From assembly GCF_040436345.1 (NCBI RefSeq), contig NC_133221.1:19279165-19343164 (forward strand): 64,000 nt of DNA, given 5' to 3'. The position numbers and the translations under genes are program-made. Below, piece after piece: positions 59,350 to 64,000 of the stretch; the first letter of the stretch is position 1, and every line of letters starts with the position of its first letter. This DNA is from Pagrus major. Taxonomy: Eukaryota; Chordata; Actinopteri; Spariformes; Sparidae. The notes under the pieces were generated by a model that saw only the letters and a program-made list of their open reading frames with translations, made no database searches and was not told the DNA's origin.

Positions 59350-59480
59350 CAGTGTTGGGCAAGTTACTTCCCAAATGTATTACATGCTACCAGTTACTAT
59401 CATTTGAAAGTAATACGTTTCTTTACAATGTTACTGTCTATGCAGAGTAATGCATTAAATGACATTTGCATTACTTTCAC
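59350..59480. repeat. Degenerate dispersed repeat (GTGTTGGGCAAGTTACTT type)
   Basis: Includes AGTGTTGGGCAAGTTACTTC, followed by several AGTAATAC / GTATTACATG words. It resembles ends of a widespread fish DNA-transposon-derived repeat. Exact limits are uncertain. Confidence 0.45.
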
Positions 59481-60633
59481 TAAAATATCCACAGAAGTCC
59501 AACCACGTATTATAAAAAGGGAGAGGGTAACATTGTAACATCATATTAAACTGGTCTCTATTGACTTTAAAACCTTTTATTTTAATACAAAATATATTGT
59601 TTAACTTTTTTTTCTTATGTTCTGCATTCAGCTGCACAAAGAAAGCAAAAATTAGGGTAGGGAGTCACGACTTTTTTGGTCTCTTCTGCTTACCATGCTG
59701 GCAAATCTGAACAAATTATTCTTTGGTTGTTGCTTTCCATCAAATTAAGTCAACAACTGAATTGGGGAGAAACTAACCTATATAACCATGTACAGCATGT
59801 CCATGTTGACAAAAATACATATCGCTATGATCCGTTTTGAACTTGTTGTTTGCAACCCAGTGGTCCTGACCAGTTTGAAAAGCATCCATAAACACTTAAT
59901 TTCGGGTGGTGAAAGAAAAAAGATAGGGATACTCAAAAGAGGAAAATTGTACTCAAGTTATACATGATGTATGTGTATGTTTATCTATATCTAACATATT
60001 TAAAGTTTGTTGACCAGATATGACATGCTGGGTTGCCATTGTATCTTATTTGTTTTTCAAAATAAAAATCTTATACAAAAAAGGACAAAACAATAAGGGA
60101 TTGTAAAAGAAAACTTCCTTTAGTTTCAAAATGTCACTGACGTGTTTAAAGTATGTGGGTCAAAAATAAACAGACTACTTAACTCTGAGGCATTTTTCAT
60201 GTCTGGGCATGCCAGTGGAAGGTCCCATCTTCCCCTTTGATTGACACACACCATCCACTGGGTTTAATGACCGCTCACTGCAGTGATGACCCCAACAATG
60301 ACACCCATTTGGCTCCTGGAAGGTGTGAAATGGCACACTTCTCCCTGAACCCCGCTGTCTTTGTTGCTGGGATTGATTTAACAGACAGAGGCAACTCACA
60401 GGAGGTGTGAGTCCCTCTCATTATTCACCACACAGCCTGTGACACAGCACCCAAACTCCACCCCTTTTACGCAGACACACTCTCACTAAACAGCCCTCAC
60501 CCTGCCTACCTCTCCCTCAGTACAAGTCAGACTTCAGCAGGGAGCACACTGCACTCTTGGATTACACTCAACCATCACAGAAGGAGTACAGTTTGTCTTC
60601 AGAGCGGCACAAAGCCCCACGAACCACAGCAGC

Positions 60634-62865
60634 ATGGGGAGCAGCATGTCATGTGTCCCCCAGCACAACTTCAGATTCTCCAGCAAGAGTTTCATACGCA
60701 GAAACAGGTAAGAACTATACAACTTGTCCAGGTATTCTTACTGTACTTGTGTCAGTGTGTTTGCTCTACACATGTCATGCCCTTGACTGCCGTTTGTCAT
60801 TTTCGACTCTGCGTTTCAGCTGGAAGGAATTCTTGGTATTTCTCAGGGTTTGAGCAGTGGGGTGAAACAGAGGTTGTGAATTTTGTGAGGCCAGGGTCAG
60901 GATCAGATGGTAACATAGGATAGTCCCAGAGTCGTGCCTGCAGTGGTGCCCGTCTGGCCAACGGTGTCAATGATCCAGTTACCATTTGCCTCCACTTTGC
61001 ATCTCTGTGAAGATGATCTGCCAGCTGTCAGTGAATCTGGTTTCCCTCCAAAATCAGGACCTGACCCCATTCATTATCAAGATCACATGTGGGCAAAATA
61101 GTTAATTACTGCTAATATCTGGTTTATGACACCTGATATATAAGTCAATAGCTTGTAGTGATCTGACCTGAAAGCTTTATGAGTACAGGAACTGACTGAC
61201 ATCAATGGGCCATACTATTTATTCTCACTGGTTTTCTTAAATCCTCCACATTTATACGCCTGGGCATGTTACACATGGTACAGCCTACTTTGCTGGATCA
61301 ACACATCTGATTCCAATTAGCTTCTCCTCCAGTCTTCTCCCCTGTGTTGTCTGATGAGTCAGGGTCTGGTTTTGTCAAACGTGCCATGTAGCTCTTGGTT
61401 TTCAAATGAAACAACCCTCAAATAAATGTTGGGTTTCAAAAACCCAACGGCTCAAGCATGAACACTGATACACCTTCCAAGTTGGGTCGATGGCTCATCG
61501 TGGACAATACGTCCAGTGTTCTTGTTTCCCGTGTTCCCTACTTACTCTTTGTATTGGTAAATCAGGCCAGGCTCAGGTATTCCCCACAGAGAAAAGAGGT
61601 GAGTAGCAGTTGAATGCCACAGCAGGGAGTTGGAGAATGTGGGGTGTGCAAATTCACTGCCTATTATCTACATTCCTCTTTCACCTTGCAACGGTGAATT
61701 GCATCAGCATGCATGATAATCATATTTTCTCTGTGTATCCATTCACTGAAAGAGCGGATATATCGCTCACTAAACGCTAATGAATGATTGATGCTAGACA
61801 TGGACTTCCTGATTAGACAGACCTTGATTCCCACCATGCAGACAAAAGCCTGCGTTGTTGCGCGAGGACACTGGCACACATATGTGCGGATAAGCAGATA
61901 AACTACAAGCTGAGAATGTAAACGCAGTCTCCAAGCCTTATCATTGCAGCGAGGGAGCTTCCTCATAAAGATGTGACACTAATGGTAACGGATGAGGGTC
62001 ACGCAAAACAAAGAGGAACATTGAATGCTGATTTTCCTATGCTTATCCTCTGCTATCGGAAACACAAGACCTGATTGTTCTTATCACTTAAAAGGCTGGC
62101 ATTGATGGAATGAGGACAAAGGAAGGGGGCTCTGGTTAATTTATATGACACGAGACACAAATCAGGATTCAGATACGTTAATCTGCTGTGAAAATTGATT
62201 GAAAAGATTCAGTGTGTGACTTGATTATTATAAAAGAAGGTTAAAACAAGGAAATATGTCACTAACCCTGAATTTGAAATGCAAAACACTTGAGGCCAAA
62301 GATTGTGAATTTAGGTCAACTCTCCATCTGACAACAGTAGATGACAGTGAACACCCATAAACAGGAAATGTTCCTTGTTGACACGGCAGTTGTGAAGTCA
62401 AACATAGAATAAATGGTAAACATTGGAGAGTGAGTTGTAACACGTGGTCTCTCTCTCTCTGTCTCTCTCGAGCAGCAGTCGCCTGTTTCGCAAGAAGAAT
62501 CCCCAAGAGGGACAGGAGAAGTCCAACAGCATCATCAACATCCTGTGCACTGTCACCCCCAGGAAGGTAAGGACCTCACCTCGCAATAACAGGAAACTCA
62601 ATCATCAATCATCTGTATAGCAAACAAAACTGCTCTCCATTTTAACAGCAAGTCTAACTGGTTTACTCGTGTCATGTCTAAACTTCACTAACATTATGAC
62701 TGGTTGCAGGAAATGTCCCATAAAGATCTGCAGACGATAGAGAACATAAAATGGGATCCTCCCTACGATCCGGCCAGCGGCTGGAAGAAGAGCAGCATCA
62801 ATGTGAAGAACTACGGAAGGATGATTCACAGCTCCAAAGTTCGTTTCCGTTTCCTTCACTGCCAG
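60634..62865 (+). CDS. plekhn1: Pleckstrin homology domain-containing family N member 1 (3' partial)
   Basis: Three coding exons: 60634-60707, 62476-62566 (or from 62479) and 62710-62865. The gene continues beyond the window; no further exon was recognised up to 64000. The protein begins MGSSMSCVPQ, close to human MGNSHCVPQ, then a basic region (KSFIRRNR), a divergent linker, and INVKNYGRMIHSSKVRF, matching the start of the PLEKHN1 PH domain. Gly2 with a Ser at position 6 or nearby and Cys7 make N-myristoylation plus palmitoylation likely. From family knowledge, the mammalian protein (CLPABP) binds cardiolipin and phosphatidic acid and associates with mitochondria. Position immediately after klhl17 on the same strand matches the mammalian order and supports the call. 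The linker is too divergent to check residue by residue. Confidence 0.85.
62471..62480 (+). other. plekhn1: NAGNAG tandem splice acceptor of plekhn1 exon 2
   Basis: AGCAGCAGTC offers AG acceptors ending at 62475 and 62478. Starting the exon at 62476 or 62479 keeps the same frame and differs by one Ser codon. A third AG at 62471-62472 would also stay in frame, adding one further codon. Confidence 0.75.
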
Positions 62866-64000
62866 GTGAGTGGAGCAAAATAACTTTTTAATGACTCTTA
62901 TGTTGAAATTTAAGGAAAGCAACTATATGAGAAAACAAAACTAATGCTGCACAATCCTCACTGTGTTTAATGAGGTCTTAAACAATGACCAAGCCTACAA
63001 TGACACATCAGGCCAGTCAGCTATGAGAACAAAGTGATTGTCAAAACATGAAAACAGGTGGAGGGTAACAGGATGTTTCTCTGTGGCCACCACACAGACT
63101 GAAACTTGCTGTTGGCATTGACGTGGTGGCTGCCTGTGAATAATCCAATCAGTTTTCCACAAAGCGGACCGCAGCCTGTGTTTGGACATGCTCGCTTCTG
63201 CCGCAGTTGTGAAACATCTCTGAGAGAAAACCTCGGGGTAGAGAGAGTTCCTCTGATCCCAGGGACTGATAGAGGACACGCCAGCTCCTCACTGTGGGAA
63301 CTGTAATTTGTCAGAGCTGTGACACAACAGCTCTGTCAAAAAGCACAAAGATTGATGGAACGGATGCCGTCATGACTAAAAGAACACATTGTGTTATTAC
63401 AGATAGTAATCCCAGGAGGAAAAGAAACAAGTATTACCTAAGTGTCGACATAAAGCCATTCATGAACCTTAAATGAAAGAGAGGATTGCTGTCAAAAGGA
63501 AGTGTGCTCAGTGAGGGAATTCCTACATTTCAGAGAATCCGTATCCGACCTACTAAATCCCAACATTTCCTGTAGGAGCTCCATGAATCAGCAGATGATA
63601 CAAGAACAAGATGTTCCAATATGACATGAATAAACATACAAAACGCCTGCCGGGGATTTAAAGAGTAATTAATCTTACATGCCTTATTAGGCTGTCATAT
63701 ATGTAATTTCCTCATTGGAGACAAACTGAAAAAAAATATAGAACATCATAAGCTTGCAGACATGAGCCAATGTGCATGCAAGGTTTATTTCATAAACACA
63801 AAACCAGCTGATTTCACAGATTCATTTTCTAATCAAAAGTGTGACAATCTGGTAAATCAGTTGCTGCACTGCTTGATTGGAATTAAAAAGTCCACACACT
63901 ATGTAAATTCTGGCAGCATTGTAAGACAGGCAGTGACTTTGTCATCTCACATACTGGGCTTATTTTGTCTACACTGTATCTGCATCTGCAACTCTTTCTT
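62866..64000 (+). other. plekhn1 intron 3 (runs off the window)
   Basis: No further PH-domain exon was found after the donor at 62866. The sequence is unique and AT-rich with no distinctive repeat. Confidence 0.55.

Larger units (their letters stand above)
52747..60633. other. klhl17-plekhn1 intergenic region
   Basis: 7.9 kb without a supportable gene. It contains a common-repeat-like segment at 53385-53640 (with GATTAGCTTAGCATTAGC), unique sequence at 54100-54450, AT-rich sequence at 54700-56380, the degenerate GTTAACATG minisatellite at 56390-56960, and a repeat remnant at 59350-59480 (AGTGTTGGGCAAGTTACTTC). Short open frames here lack splice or family support. Confidence 0.65.

Overview
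This is vertebrate nuclear DNA, almost certainly from a teleost fish and probably a percomorph. The coding sequence is split into short exons with GT-AG splice sites, there are very long (CA)n/(TG)n microsatellites, and several dispersed repeats resemble families common in fish genomes. I found no prokaryotic, viral or organellar sequence and no novel multi-gene system. The value of the window is a well-conserved four-gene block plus some splice-site, repeat and candidate regulatory features.

Genes in order: samd11 (+, 5' end outside the window, seven exons at 4630-14429), noc2l (-, complete, 18 coding exons at 36492-17146), klhl17 (+, complete coding region, 11 coding exons at 39436-50200) and plekhn1 (+, first three coding exons at 60634-62865, running off the right edge). 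This is the same order and orientation as human 1p36.33 (SAMD11 > < NOC2L KLHL17 > PLEKHN1 >). samd11 and noc2l are tail to tail. noc2l and klhl17 are head to head, with a shared promoter-like interval containing CCAAT, ETS and CRE-type sites. Exons were placed by reading splice sites and phase and by comparing the translated sequence with remembered family sequences. All noc2l phases close to a 757-residue protein and all klhl17 phases close to 591 residues.

Region by region: 1-4629 is upstream intronic or flanking DNA of samd11 with simple repeats and G/A-rich tracts. 4784-9895 is a 5.1 kb samd11 intron with GC-rich islands carrying clustered GATTA/TAAT homeodomain-type sites, possible retinal enhancers. 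10012-14156 holds the remaining samd11 introns, one with a MITE-like element. 14430-15910 is the samd11 3' UTR. 17146-36492 is noc2l, whose larger introns hold hAT-like MITEs, a foldback hairpin and microsatellites. 36493-39435 is the divergent promoter and the klhl17 5' UTR region. 39436-52746 is klhl17, including a 3' UTR with a 0.4 kb AT-rich quasi-palindrome. 52747-60633 is intergenic with a degenerate minisatellite. 60634-64000 is the start of plekhn1.

The products do not form one pathway. Samd11 is a photoreceptor nuclear SAM-domain protein, Noc2l a nucleolar ribosome-assembly and chromatin factor, Klhl17 (actinfilin) an actin-binding Cul3 adaptor, and Plekhn1 a lipid-binding PH-domain protein. 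They are linked by ancient synteny. The most checkable unusual observations are a GC-AG intron in noc2l, a NAGNAG tandem acceptor in plekhn1, a polymorphism-prone Asp8 codon repeat in noc2l, and the GATTA clusters in the samd11 intron.
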